A DNA stretch of 41,723 nt, taken from positions 1 to 41,723 of the forward strand of contig NZ_QNUX01000020.1 of NCBI RefSeq assembly GCF_003312425.1, given 5' to 3'. Positions within the stretch are counted from its first letter, which is position 1. Each line of letters begins with the position of its first letter. The DNA is from Flavobacterium psychrolimnae (GTDB lineage: Bacteria > Bacteroidota > Bacteroidia > Flavobacteriales > Flavobacteriaceae). The position numbers were made by a program, and so were the translations under genes. Below the pieces are notes generated by a model. That model was not told where the DNA came from. It was given only the letters and a program-made list of their open reading frames with translations, and ran no database searches. Shown here piece after piece: positions 16,781 to 25,579 of this stretch.

Positions 16781-18478
16781 TTATTTTTTTTGACTTCTAA
16801 AAAAACGAGTTTCAAAGGTAATTGAATTACCTACATTATCCGTTACAACAACTTTTAAATCATTGGCACCATCAACAGCAATTCCATCACTAAAATAATG
16901 AGTCAATTTTCTAGTCTTGTTATCGTATTCAAATAAAACCCATTTTCCGTTTAAGTAGCCATTGTATGATTTAATCCCTGATAATTCATCGTAAATAGAG
17001 AGCTGAATGGTTTTTTGATCACTAATCCATTTTCCTTCAACTGGAACGGCTATGCTTATTTTTGGAGCAACCGTATCTGTAACCAAAGCATATTTCCCCA
17101 AGATTTTAACCTTAGTATTAAATACATTATCTTTTCTGTAGGTTGGATTATAATTTACTTTTTTCCCTTCGATTCTGCCAATAAACATTTTTTCTTTTTG
17201 AAGTTCGGTGGATTTTGTGTCTTCAATGGAAACCGTAAAATTAGTATGCGCAGGAACCGTGTCGTCATGCAAAAACAACGTATCGTTTTTTACATCAAAA
17301 TTCAAATCAAAATCTTCGTAAAAAGTTCCCGCAGGAAAGAAAACAGACATGTTTTCTAAAGCAAAATTGCTGTCTTTATTCGCTCGGACAAAATAATTGG
17401 ATTGAACAGGCTCCTTGCTTATTATGGTAGGTAAAATATCATATTTGATAGGAATAGCTATTGTTTTTTTATTTCCAAAAAAATCCGAAACTTCAATGCG
17501 GTAGAGCGATGCTAAATTGGGTGTTACTGGCAAAACCCCCTTATTTTCATCGGCTTGAATAAAGCTCAAATTATAAGGCGTTTTCATGAATAATTTCTGA
17601 ACCCGTTGTTGCATTTTCTTATATCGCGAGTAATCAATCAGCGCATTGATATAGCGCATATCGTCAAATGAATACGTATTGAATTCATAACCGAAATTTG
17701 GTTTTCCATTATAGAAAGACTGCACTTTATACACTCCATTATTATTAAACGAAACATCATCTTTGTCATAAGCCGAAATACCAAAACCTATTGAACCATT
17801 TGCAACGACTTTGTCTGACAAATAGGTTCCGTCTTTTTGTAAAGAAACATTCAGTAATAAAGGCCGTTTTGAATTATTGACCGTAGTTTTTGCATCTAAA
17901 GGATATACGTAAACTCCAGATACGATTGGTTTCTTCGTGTCTTTTAAAAATTTATTGAATCCAAAAAGCATCGGATTAATGATAAACTCCGTTTTAGAAT
18001 CCCGAAATTCAAAATGCAAATGCGGTCCTTCTGAAGCTCCTGTATTTCCTGAAAAGGCAATTACTTCACCTTTTTTAACTACCATTTCATCGGGCTTAAA
18101 AAACATTTCGATCTCAAACGATTGCTCTTTATAATGCGTTTTCTTGATGTAATTTTCTATTTCACCGTTGGCCATTTTTAAATGTCCGTAAACCGAAGTA
18201 TATCCATTAGGATGGTTGATGTAAATTGTTTTTCCGTTACCAAAAGTTGATATCTTTATTCTTGAAACATAACCATCGGCTACGGCATACACTTTTAATC
18301 CTTCTTTTTGTTGCGTTCTCAAATCAAAACCCGCATGAAAATGATTGGGTCTCAGCTCACCAAAATTCCCGGATAATTGCATCGGAATATCTAATGGATG
18401 TCTAAAATAATCTTTTGGATAATCAACTTGAGCAAAAACAGAGGTACAAAAAAATAATATATATAGCGGAAATTTCAT
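16781..18478 (-). CDS. M23 family metallopeptidase (LytM-type)
   Basis: A 565-aa exported protein with signal peptide 1-16. The peptidase domain lies near residues 35-175 with zinc ligands His48 and Asp52 in HFHAGFD and His155 in GPHLHFE (His153 being the likely catalytic partner). Such enzymes cut peptide cross-links in peptidoglycan or other glycine-rich peptides. The remaining 390 residues are beta-rich, with an Ig-like pattern near the end (KISIAVPVEGKWISDQKTIQLSIYD), and could place the enzyme or bind a partner. It is the first gene of a two-gene unit with the TonB receptor and is divergent from the coiled-coil/zapA unit. Confidence 0.9.
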   Translation of the reverse strand: MKFPLYILFFCTSVFAQVDYPKDYFRHPLDIPMQLSGNFGELRPNHFHAGFDLRTQQKEGLKVYAVADGYVSRIKISTFGNGKTIYINHPNGYTSVYGHLKMANGEIENYIKKTHYKEQSFEIEMFFKPDEMVVKKGEVIAFSGNTGASEGPHLHFEFRDSKTEFIINPMLFGFNKFLKDTKKPIVSGVYVYPLDAKTTVNNSKRPLLLNVSLQKDGTYLSDKVVANGSIGFGISAYDKDDVSFNNNGVYKVQSFYNGKPNFGYEFNTYSFDDMRYINALIDYSRYKKMQQRVQKLFMKTPYNLSFIQADENKGVLPVTPNLASLYRIEVSDFFGNKKTIAIPIKYDILPTIISKEPVQSNYFVRANKDSNFALENMSVFFPAGTFYEDFDLNFDVKNDTLFLHDDTVPAHTNFTVSIEDTKSTELQKEKMFIGRIEGKKVNYNPTYRKDNVFNTKVKILGKYALVTDTVAPKISIAVPVEGKWISDQKTIQLSIYDELSGIKSYNGYLNGKWVLFEYDNKTRKLTHYFSDGIAVDGANDLKVVVTDNVGNSITFETRFFRSQKK

Positions 18479-18594
18479 GATTTACATTTTTGCTAAGATA
18501 AAAAAAGTATTCAAAACAGCACTAAAAAAAACCGATCGTAACCATTTGTACAACTGATATTTAATTAATTTAATGCAAAAAAAATAATAAAATA

Positions 18595-18624
18595 TTGCAA
18601 AATTAAAAAGGAATACTAACTTTG
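18595..18624 (+). promoter_or_regulatory. Promoter of the coiled-coil/zapA/6S/rny block
   Basis: TTG (18595-18597), a 19-bp spacer and TAACTTTG (18617-18624) are a full match to the Bacteroidota consensus. The -7 box ends 28 bp before the ATG at 18653. Confidence 0.8.
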
Positions 18625-18652
18625 TATGATTATGTAATGAATAGGATATATA

Positions 18653-18943
18653 ATGAGTGCAATTGCAGAAATTATTGATACTCTTGAAAATAAAGTCGAA
18701 AAACTTTTTATTAAAATGAAAGGTTTAGAGAAAAACAATCAAGATTTGAAAAACGAATTAACAAAAACTGCATCCATAATACAAACTCAGTCACAAGAGA
18801 TTGAAGCGCTAAAAACGCAGTATGAAACACTCAAAGTAGCAAATACATTACTAGGCAGTGACGATAATAAAAGAGATACGAAGCTTAAAATAAATTCATT
18901 AATTCGCGAAATTGATTACTGTATAGCACAACTATCAGATTAA
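18653..18943 (+). CDS. Small coiled-coil protein upstream of zapA
   Basis: A 96-aa protein that is almost entirely heptad-patterned from residue 6 to 75 (IIDTLENKVEKLFIKMKGLE and onward), without membrane segments or cysteine clusters. I do not recognise a named family with certainty. It lies 8 bp upstream of zapA and is driven by the strong promoter just before it, so it should be made with ZapA. ZapA partners in other bacteria (ZapB) are also small coiled coils, so a role at the division ring is a reasonable inference from size, fold and linkage only. Confidence 0.7.
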   Translation: MSAIAEIIDTLENKVEKLFIKMKGLEKNNQDLKNELTKTASIIQTQSQEIEALKTQYETLKVANTLLGSDDNKRDTKLKINSLIREIDYCIAQLSD

Positions 18944-18951
18944 TAAAAGAT

Positions 18952-19245
18952 ATGGACGAAAAGCTTAAAATTAAAATATCAATAGCAGACAGAGTCTACC
19001 CGTTAACGGTCGATTTTGCACAGGAAGAAGGCCTGAGAAGCGCTTCTAAAAAAATTGATAAGATGATTAAGCAATTTGAAGAAAATTATGCTGTTCGTGA
19101 CAAACAAGATGTTTTGGCAATGTGTGCCTTACAATTTGCCTCACAAACAGAACAAAAACAAATTGATAACGCCATTGATGGAGAAGCAACCATTGAAAGA
19201 ATTAAAAAAATCAATGCGATTTTAGATCAATATCTCGACAAATAA
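18952..19245 (+). CDS. zapA: Cell division protein ZapA
   Basis: A 97-aa protein with the ZapA layout: N-terminal beta hairpin (KLKIKISIADRVYPLTVDF), then a globular helix with EEGLRSASKKIDKMIKQFE, and a C-terminal coiled coil. ZapA binds and bundles FtsZ filaments at the division site. Context supports the call: a 6S RNA candidate follows immediately, the same zapA-ssrS order known in gammaproteobacteria. Confidence 0.9.
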   Translation: MDEKLKIKISIADRVYPLTVDFAQEEGLRSASKKIDKMIKQFEENYAVRDKQDVLAMCALQFASQTEQKQIDNAIDGEATIERIKKINAILDQYLDK

Positions 19246-19271
19246 ACGTTCTTTACAAAAACTAAGATACT

Positions 19272-19431
19272 GCCTACATTAGTTCTTATTTGGTAAACTC
19301 AACACTAACATTTTAGAATGAGCAAATCATCGTTACTATAGCAAGCCAATTCAGTTTGGAAGCTTGAACAACGAGTTAGCTCAAAACTTGTCTTTTCGAG
19401 TTTATTCAATCCCACTAATGTAGGCTTTTTT
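19272..19431 (+). ncRNA. ssrS: 6S RNA (6S-Flavo type)
   Basis: A closing stem of 12 perfect pairs joins GCCTACATTAGT (19272-19283) to ACTAATGTAGGC (19414-19425), followed directly by six Ts (19426-19431). Inside is the long rod with bulges expected for 6S RNA: TAAACTC with GAGTTTA, GAGC (19320-19323) with GCTC (19379-19382), TCGTT (19330-19334) with AACGA (19370-19374), and an apical CAAGC/GCTTG hairpin (19342-19346 with 19362-19366). 6S RNA binds the sigma-70-type RNA polymerase as a decoy promoter. Synteny (after zapA, before rny) agrees. The exact ends are inferred from the stem. Confidence 0.88.
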
Positions 19432-19451
19432 ATATATAAATTTTAACAAAC

Positions 19452-21017
19452 ATGGACAACATATTAACGATTATTATTACAGGAATTATAGGTATTGTAG
19501 CGGGTTTTGGTATCGCAAAATTGATAGAAAAAAGCAACATCTCCAACCTGATTAAAAACGCAAAGAAAGAAGCAGCGTCGATATTGAAAGATGCAAATCT
19601 GGAAGCTGAAAACATAAAGAAAGATAAAATTCTTCAAGCAAAAGAGAAATTTATAGAATTAAAATCAGAGCACGAACAAGTCATTTTATCCCGTGATAAA
19701 AAAGTGGCTGAAATTGAAAAAAGAGTTCGTGATAAGGAATCTCAAATTTCAAATGAATTGTCAAAAGCTAAAAAAGTAAATGATGATTTTGAATCAAAAA
19801 CTATAGAATACACTACAAAAATTGAGAATTTAGACAAGAAACAAGCTGAAGTTGAAAAACTTCATAAAAGTCAATTGCAGCAATTAGAGGTTATATCTGG
19901 TTTATCTGCCGAAGAAGCTAAAAATCAATTGGTAGAAGGATTAAAAGCTGAAGCTAAAAGCAAAGCAATGTCTCACATACAAGACACGATTGAAGAAGCT
20001 AAATTGACCGCACAACAAGAAGCTAAAAAAATAATCATCAATACCATCCAAAGAGTTGGTACAGAAGAAGCAGTTGAAAACTGTGTTTCTGTATTTAATA
20101 TTGAATCTGACGACGTAAAAGGTAGAATCATTGGTCGTGAAGGTAGAAATATTCGTGCACTGGAAGCAGCTACCGGAGTAGAAATTATTGTTGATGATAC
20201 GCCTGAAGCTATTATCCTTTCTTGTTTTGACCCTGTACGTAGAGAAATTGCTCGTTTGGCATTACACAAATTAGTAACTGACGGAAGAATTCACCCGGCC
20301 CGTATTGAAGAAGTTGTTGCAAAAACTGCGAAACAAATTGACGATGAAATTATAGAAGTTGGTAAACGTACCGTTATCGATTTAGGAATTCACGGATTAC
20401 ATCCAGAATTGATTAAAGTGGTGGGACGTATGAAATACCGTTCTTCTTACGGACAAAATTTATTGCAACACTCGCGTGAAGTTTCTAAACTTTGTGGAAT
20501 CATGGCAGCTGAACTTGGCTTAAACGTAAAACTGGCTAAAAGAGCTGGTTTATTACATGATATTGGTAAAGTTCCAGATGCCGAAAGTGATTTACCACAC
20601 GCTTTATTAGGAATGCAATGGGCGGAGAAATACGGTGAAAAAGAAGAGGTTTGCAACGCTATTGGAGCACACCACGATGAGATTGAAATGAAATCATTAT
20701 TATCTCCAATTATTCAGGTTTGTGATGCTATTTCAGGCGCAAGACCAGGAGCGAGAAGACAAGTATTGGATTCTTACATTCAACGTTTAAAAGATCTTGA
20801 AGAAGTAGCTTACGGATTCAGCGGTGTGAAAAATGCTTACGCCATTCAAGCCGGTAGAGAACTTCGTGTAATTGTGGAAAGCGAAAAAGTTTCTGATGAA
20901 AACGCCGCTAATTTATCTTTTGATATATCGCAAAAAATTCAAACAGAAATGACTTATCCAGGACAAGTTAAAGTAACTGTAATACGTGAAACAAGAGCAG
21001 TAAACATTGCTAAATAG
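19452..21017 (+). CDS. rny: Ribonuclease Y
   Basis: A 521-aa membrane-anchored endoribonuclease that starts mRNA decay. Residues 5-24 form the N-terminal membrane helix; a charged coiled coil follows to about 190; the KH domain has [15 protein letters not shown] from residue 224; the HD domain carries LLHDIGK (His369-Asp370), preceded by the LLQHSREV motif and followed by [10 protein letters not shown]. Length and domain order match the family. It lies just after the 6S RNA and ends in a strong terminator. Confidence 0.97.
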   Translation: MDNILTIIITGIIGIVAGFGIAKLIEKSNISNLIKNAKKEAASILKDANLEAENIKKDKILQAKEKFIELKSEHEQVILSRDKKVAEIEKRVRDKESQISNELSKAKKVNDDFESKTIEYTTKIENLDKKQAEVEKLHKSQLQQLEVISGLSAEEAKNQLVEGLKAEAKSKAMSHIQDTIEEAKLTAQQEAKKIIINTIQRVGTEEAVENCVSVFNIESDDVKGRIIGREGRNIRALEAATGVEIIVDDTPEAIILSCFDPVRREIARLALHKLVTDGRIHPARIEEVVAKTAKQIDDEIIEVGKRTVIDLGIHGLHPELIKVVGRMKYRSSYGQNLLQHSREVSKLCGIMAAELGLNVKLAKRAGLLHDIGKVPDAESDLPHALLGMQWAEKYGEKEEVCNAIGAHHDEIEMKSLLSPIIQVCDAISGARPGARRQVLDSYIQRLKDLEEVAYGFSGVKNAYAIQAGRELRVIVESEKVSDENAANLSFDISQKIQTEMTYPGQVKVTVIRETRAVNIAK

Positions 21018-21036
21018 TTTCATTGAATTAATTCAT

Positions 21037-21070
21037 AAAAAACTTCTCATCGCTGAGAAGTTTTTTTTTT
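21037..21070 (+). terminator. Rho-independent terminator of rny
   Basis: The stem ACTTCTCA/TGAGAAGT with a TCGC loop, extended by A/T pairs, runs into about ten Ts. Confidence 0.92.
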
Positions 21071-21126
21071 GCAGTACATATTCTAAAAGACACTTCCCTC
21101 CTTGTGTATTAAACCCAGTCCATTTA

Positions 21127-22653
21127 TTAATCATTCAAACTATTATTAAAAGTGATTTTAAAGGTGGATCCTACCCCAACTTCACTTTCTACCGAAACGG
21201 TGCCTTTCATTGATTCAATCTGATTTTTCGTAATGTACAATCCCAGACCATGCGCTTCTTTATGATTATGAAAGGTTTTATACATTCCAAAAAGTGAATC
21301 ACCATATTTTTTCAAATCAATCCCTAAACCATTATCAGAAATCGACAAGGTCTTCGTACCATCTTCCAATGAAAAAGTATATTTAATAACAATTGGCCTA
21401 TCTGGATTTGAATATTTTATAGCATTCGTGGTAAAATTCAACAAGACACTTTCTAAATAAGCTGGGTTAAAATCTACAGTAACTCCTTCCGGAATTTCAT
21501 TTATAATAGTAACTCGATTTTCGCTTTTTAAGTCTCTAATCAAAGCTAAGGTCTTATTAAGATATACATTTAAATCCAAACTGGACATCGGAGTATTTGC
21601 GTTACTTTGTATCTGTACGATTTGGGTTAAATTAAGGATTGTTTCATTCAAATCATCCGAAACCATTCTCAAATAAGATAACATTTCCTTGTTACTATCA
21701 GCGGTGTCATCCGCATCAATAAGATCTAAAATCGACTTAATATTTCCTGCCTGTGTATTCAAATTATGAGAAACAATATGAGAGAAATTCAATAATCGGC
21801 TATTTTGCTTACTATATAATTCCATTGTTTTCACCAATTCTAATTCTTTTTCTTTTTGAGACGAAATATCGGTGTGCGTGCCTATAACTCTCAGTGGTTT
21901 TTCATTAATATCTCGCTCAATTACTTTACCCCTATCTAAAATCCATCTATATTTTCCCGTTGATGTTAAAACACGATGGTAGTTTTCATAGAAAGGAGTT
22001 CTGTTTTCAAAATGATCTTGAATATCCGAATAGTATTTTTCTAAGTCATCAGGATGAACTATTTCGTCCCAACGTTCCGGACTATCAAAAACATCTAAAG
22101 AAATCAAATCTAAGATTTTCATAGATTGCGAAGAATAAAAAACTTTATTAGTCCTTAAATCCCAATCCCAAACCCCTGATGTGGAAGCTTCCTGAGCAAA
22201 TTTAAAACGCTCCTCGTACACTTTCAATTTAATCTCTTGCTCTTTTAAGTTCGTGATGTCTGAAATTCTTCCATAAAAAGCAATACTTCCATCTGGATAT
22301 AATTCTGGTTTAGAGGAAACTTTCAGCCAACGCAATCCTTTTTCGGGCAACAACACCCGGAACTCAAAATCCCATTCCGTCAGATTCTTTCTTGCCTGGA
22401 CTAATGATTCAAAAAATGGCAATCGATCTGCTTCAAACACTCTATCATAGATGAGAAGTTTGTCAGAATCCGAAAAATGTTCCGATGACAACTCAAAAAA
22501 ATTATCCACTGATTTACTCACTAGCGGGAATAAATAAGTATTGTCAGGAGCAATTACAAATTCAAAAATTAAATCTGGAATTTCTTTAAATAATTTATTG
22601 TAAAAATCATTTACCTCTTGGCAATTTCCGTTTTGGGGAAAATTAAAAACCAT
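21127..22653 (-). CDS. Orphan PAS-domain sensor histidine kinase
   Basis: A soluble 508-aa kinase without membrane helices. The N-terminal 265 residues hold two or three PAS modules: one near 10-125 ending in the PAC-like FYGRISDITNLKEQE, and one near 145-265 ending RVIGTHTDISSQKEKE. The H-box is SHIVSHNLNTQAGNI, the flavobacterial VSHNLR-type variant, and the ATPase domain has NFTTNAIKYS, ISDNGLGID and HGLGLYITK. No response regulator lies nearby, so the target and signal are unknown; cytosolic redox, gas or small-molecule sensing is typical of PAS domains. I start at ATG 22653; an in-frame GTG lies two codons upstream. Confidence 0.9.
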   Translation of the reverse strand: MVFNFPQNGNCQEVNDFYNKLFKEIPDLIFEFVIAPDNTYLFPLVSKSVDNFFELSSEHFSDSDKLLIYDRVFEADRLPFFESLVQARKNLTEWDFEFRVLLPEKGLRWLKVSSKPELYPDGSIAFYGRISDITNLKEQEIKLKVYEERFKFAQEASTSGVWDWDLRTNKVFYSSQSMKILDLISLDVFDSPERWDEIVHPDDLEKYYSDIQDHFENRTPFYENYHRVLTSTGKYRWILDRGKVIERDINEKPLRVIGTHTDISSQKEKELELVKTMELYSKQNSRLLNFSHIVSHNLNTQAGNIKSILDLIDADDTADSNKEMLSYLRMVSDDLNETILNLTQIVQIQSNANTPMSSLDLNVYLNKTLALIRDLKSENRVTIINEIPEGVTVDFNPAYLESVLLNFTTNAIKYSNPDRPIVIKYTFSLEDGTKTLSISDNGLGIDLKKYGDSLFGMYKTFHNHKEAHGLGLYITKNQIESMKGTVSVESEVGVGSTFKITFNNSLND

Positions 22654-22844
22654 AATCACTTTTTAAACGATTTGAATATGATAACAATGTAATACATATT
22701 TTTAATTAAAAAATTAAAATAAAATTAAAAAATTCACAGTTTAGTAAAAAAAAATACTGCTAAACAATTAAAATATTTAAATCCGTTTTTTATAAAATTC
22801 CCTTCTTAAAATTAGTTTAGTTGACCAAATCAAAACTTACTCCA

Positions 22845-23741
22845 CTACTTTCTAGGATGAAAAGTGGTTAGCACTTCTGCCAAAAATTTTCGATCAAGAT
22901 GCACATATATTTCCGTTGTAGTAATGGATTCATGGCCAAGCATCAACTGTATGGAACGTAAATCAGCTCCGTTTTCCAGAAGATGTGTTGCAAAAGAATG
23001 ACGCAAAGTATGCGGACTGATGGTTTTGTAAAGATTTATTTGAAGGGCTAAGTTTTTTATAATTGTAAAAATCATCGCTCTAGTCAATTGCTTCCCCCTT
23101 CTGTTTAAAAACAAAGTGTCTTCAAATCCTTTTTGAATAGTAAGGTGCGTTCTGATGGTATTCCGATAAATTTGAATGAATTTTTGTGTCAAATCACTTA
23201 TGGGCACAAAACGTTGTTTATTGCCTTTTCCAGTAATCTTAATGAAGCCTTCTTCAAAGAATAAATCGGAAATTTTTAATGTTACTAGCTCGGAAACCCG
23301 TAATCCGCAACCGTAAAGCGTTTCTAGAATCGCACGGTTACGTTCTCCTTCATTCGTAGTCAAATCAATAGCTGCGATAAGATTATCAATCTCTTCGACA
23401 GATAAAGTATCCGGAAGTTTCCTGCCTGTTTTAGGTGTTTCAATCAGTTCCAAAGGATTGTCCGTACGATAATCTTCAAAAATTAAATAACTGAAAAAAC
23501 TTTTAAGACCGGAAATTATCCTGGCTTGTGAACGAGGATTTACTTCTTTGGAAATACTGTAAATAAACTGTTGCACTGTTTCTTCCCCTATTTGAACTGG
23601 CGAAACTTCAATTTCATTTGTACTCAAAAAAAGACACAGCCGATCGATATCAAAAGAATAATTCTCTATGGTATTCTTAGACAATCCACGCTCGATCTTT
23701 AAATACGACTGATAACTTTTTATGTAGGTGTTCCAGTTCAT
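22845..23741 (-). CDS. xerD: Site-specific tyrosine recombinase XerD
   Basis: From the ATG at 23741 the protein has 298 residues, and all six catalytic positions fall where E. coli XerD has them: Arg148, Lys172, His244, Arg247, His270 and nucleophile Tyr279. XerD with XerC resolves chromosome dimers at dif; Bacteroidota often use one Xer enzyme. An upstream start at 23807 is rejected because it would put the terminator of the neighbouring barrel gene inside the reading frame. It is a housekeeping enzyme, not part of the mobile element at the right end. Confidence 0.95.
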   Translation of the reverse strand: MNWNTYIKSYQSYLKIERGLSKNTIENYSFDIDRLCLFLSTNEIEVSPVQIGEETVQQFIYSISKEVNPRSQARIISGLKSFFSYLIFEDYRTDNPLELIETPKTGRKLPDTLSVEEIDNLIAAIDLTTNEGERNRAILETLYGCGLRVSELVTLKISDLFFEEGFIKITGKGNKQRFVPISDLTQKFIQIYRNTIRTHLTIQKGFEDTLFLNRRGKQLTRAMIFTIIKNLALQINLYKTISPHTLRHSFATHLLENGADLRSIQLMLGHESITTTEIYVHLDRKFLAEVLTTFHPRK

Positions 23742-23767
23742 TATTACAAAGAAACACTTTTTTAGAG

Positions 23768-23798
23768 ATAAAAAAACCTCCTTTTTGAGAGGAGGTTT
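23768..23798 (-). terminator. Terminator of the first beta-barrel gene
   Basis: On the minus strand AAACCTCC pairs with GGAGGTTT around a CTCTCAAAAA-type loop and runs into seven Ts. It falls between the barrel gene (ending at 23819) and the xerD start at 23741. Confidence 0.85.
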
Positions 23799-23818
23799 AA
23801 AATTCATTTTTTACACTA

Positions 23819-24391
23819 CTAGAATTTGTAAGCTAGAGAAAGAGAAAAAACAGAGTTCTGTACACTCACATCTTCTTGTAAAGCATCTTTAAATTCGTCA
23901 CTAAAAATGTTTGAAACTCCCATATTATAACGAACTCCAGCAGAAAATTTCTCAGTAAAATCATAACCAGCACCAAAATTAACTCCAAAATCTGTGGAAT
24001 TAAATAATCTTTTAGAATCTATAGAGTTTCCATCCATCTTTATTTTTGCAGATGTTAAAAAACCTATTTGAGGACCTGCTTCTAAATTAAATTTATCTGC
24101 TACATAATATTTTGCCATTAAAGGAACATTGATGTAAGTCAAATTAAAACTTCCTTCATCACTATCCGACCCTTGTCCTGAAAACAAAACCTCAGGTTGC
24201 AATGCAAATTTATCAGATAATTTAATTTCTGCAAATACACCAATATTCACACCTGTTAAATTAGATCCATCCTCAATATCACCCGAGAAATTAGCAAGGT
24301 TTAATCCACCTTTAACACCAAATTTCGTTTCTTGTCCATTAGCAAATCCAAAAGCAAATACAGCCGCAACTGTTAAAATAATTTTTTTCAT
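23819..24391 (-). CDS. Outer-membrane beta-barrel protein, PorT-like
   Basis: A 190-aa protein with signal peptide MKKIILTVAAVFAFGFANGQ (1-20), then alternating strands: KFGVKGGLNLANFSG, IGVFAEIKLSDKFALQPEVL, INVPLMAKYYV, FNLEAGPQIGF, and a final strand SVFSLSLAYKF with terminal Phe. This is the PorT-like outer-membrane barrel family, which is abundant in Bacteroidota and mostly uncharacterised. It has its own terminator, and its upstream region shares a palindrome with the next barrel gene. It resembles the barrel at 25580-26143 more than the one at 24552-25142. Confidence 0.85.
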   Translation of the reverse strand: MKKIILTVAAVFAFGFANGQETKFGVKGGLNLANFSGDIEDGSNLTGVNIGVFAEIKLSDKFALQPEVLFSGQGSDSDEGSFNLTYINVPLMAKYYVADKFNLEAGPQIGFLTSAKIKMDGNSIDSKRLFNSTDFGVNFGAGYDFTEKFSAGVRYNMGVSNIFSDEFKDALQEDVSVQNSVFSLSLAYKF

Positions 24392-24422
24392 CTTTATTAT
24401 TTAAATCGTTAATTTGATGCAA

Positions 24423-24451
24423 AATTATACAAATTTAAAAGTAATATACTT
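24423..24451 (-). promoter_or_regulatory. Promoter region and palindrome of the first barrel gene
   Basis: On the minus strand two overlapping -7 candidates, TAAATTTG and TAATTTTG, lie just downstream of the palindrome AAGTATATTACTT (24451-24439; arms AAGTA/TACTT). The same palindrome with similar flanks precedes the next barrel gene, so it is a candidate operator or extended promoter. Confidence 0.5.
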
Positions 24452-24551
24452 CTTATAAAAATAAGTTGTTAACAATATTTAAAAATGCTAAAAATTTGAG
24501 TCGAATCAAAAATACACTATTTGTTTTTTTTTAGAATTTTAAAAGAAATAA

Positions 24552-25142
24552 TTATTTCCCCCATTTGCCTCCACCCACATAAAATCCTAAATGGATTCCT
24601 ACGTATGAATTAGCTACAGTACCTTGATTATTTCCATTGATATCTTGTAGAGTTGATTCAGGCACTAAATTATATTCTAATCCCATTCTGAATTTTCCCC
24701 ACTCAAAACCACCACGAACTAATCCTCCCATTTTACCGGTTGCATCTACCATTACATTATCAGAATTATCTGTATCATCAAATTCTACATTTGCAATACT
24801 ATAATAACCAGCACCAGCACCGATATAAGGAACAAAAGATTTCCCGGCGCCGTTGAAATAATAATCATAAGTCGCAACATACGAGCCATTAGCCGCCACT
24901 TTTGCACTAGTAGTGTTACCAGAATCATTTATGTCACGAACAATCGCTGCTATTCCTATTCGTAAACCAACATTCATATTATCTTTAATATTATATTTTG
25001 GTTCTAATGAGAACATAACTCCTCCGCCACCATTAGTAGGAACAACTCCTAAATCTAAACCTACTCTAAATCCACCTTCTTTTTGTGCATAACCCGAAAC
25101 ACAAAAAAAAGCAACACATACCGACAAGATAATTTTTTTCAT
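24552..25142 (-). CDS. Outer-membrane beta-barrel protein
   Basis: A 196-aa protein with a signal peptide (1-19, ending GYAQ) followed by glycine-rich alternating strands, e.g. GFRVGLDLGVVPTNGGGG, MFSLEPKYNIKDNMNVGLRI, VPYIGAGAGYYSI and SYVGIHLGFYVGGG. It fits the small outer-membrane barrel class (OmpW/PorT-like). The last residues, GGGKWGK, are not the usual terminal aromatic, so the last strand may be the one just before. Its function is unknown. It shares its first residues (MKKIIL.V.VAF) and an upstream palindrome with the next gene downstream. Confidence 0.78.
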   Translation of the reverse strand: MKKIILSVCVAFFCVSGYAQKEGGFRVGLDLGVVPTNGGGGVMFSLEPKYNIKDNMNVGLRIGIAAIVRDINDSGNTTSAKVAANGSYVATYDYYFNGAGKSFVPYIGAGAGYYSIANVEFDDTDNSDNVMVDATGKMGGLVRGGFEWGKFRMGLEYNLVPESTLQDINGNNQGTVANSYVGIHLGFYVGGGKWGK

Positions 25143-25192
25143 TTTTTTTTTAATTAATTGTTAATAGAAAGTATAAAATTATATTAAATTTA

Positions 25193-25205
25193 AAGTAATA
25201 TACTT
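25193..25205 (-). promoter_or_regulatory. Palindrome shared with the neighbouring barrel gene
   Basis: The plus-strand sequence AAGTAATATACTT is identical to 24439-24451, and the flanks (AAATTTA before, CTTA and AAGTT.TTAACA after) are also alike over about 45 bp. It lies about 50-60 bp before the start codon at 25142, as in the other gene. Confidence 0.5.
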
Positions 25206-25579
25206 CTTACTATTACAAGTTATTAACATTTTTATTAAAATTATAAGATCAATTTTTTAAACTCAATGGTCAGTTTATCTAAGCTTTTGATTCATTTTTC
25301 TAACCTTTAAAAAATAACTATCAAAAAAAAATCCAAAAAAGAAGAGAAATTTAAAATTAGAAATAAATTATAACATACTGCTTTACAACTATTTGAAACT
25401 TAAAATTCTTAATCTAAAATTCAAAATTATTTCTAAAAGAAGAAAAATAGTAATTTAGCAGAGTTTTGGATTAATTATTGGTATTAGAAAACACAAATCC
25501 TAACAATAATTATTCTACAAAATAGTTTTAAGTAGGAGTTCAATATCATTTAATTCTAATTAATATTAAAAAACAAATT
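25206..25579. other. AT-rich intergenic stretch
   Basis: About 370 bp between divergent barrel genes. It is very AT-rich with many short A-runs. I see no ORF, no tRNA and no TTG-N19-TAnnTTTG match for the plus-strand gene, so the promoter of that gene could not be placed. Confidence 0.6.

Noticed and set aside
22845..23741. XerD as integrase of a mobile element
   Set aside because: It lies far from the accessory block and has exact XerD catalytic spacing, so it is the housekeeping recombinase.
23741..23807. Upstream start for xerD adding 22 residues
   Set aside because: The extension would contain the terminator hairpin of the barrel gene, and the 298-residue form puts every catalytic residue at the E. 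coli XerD position.
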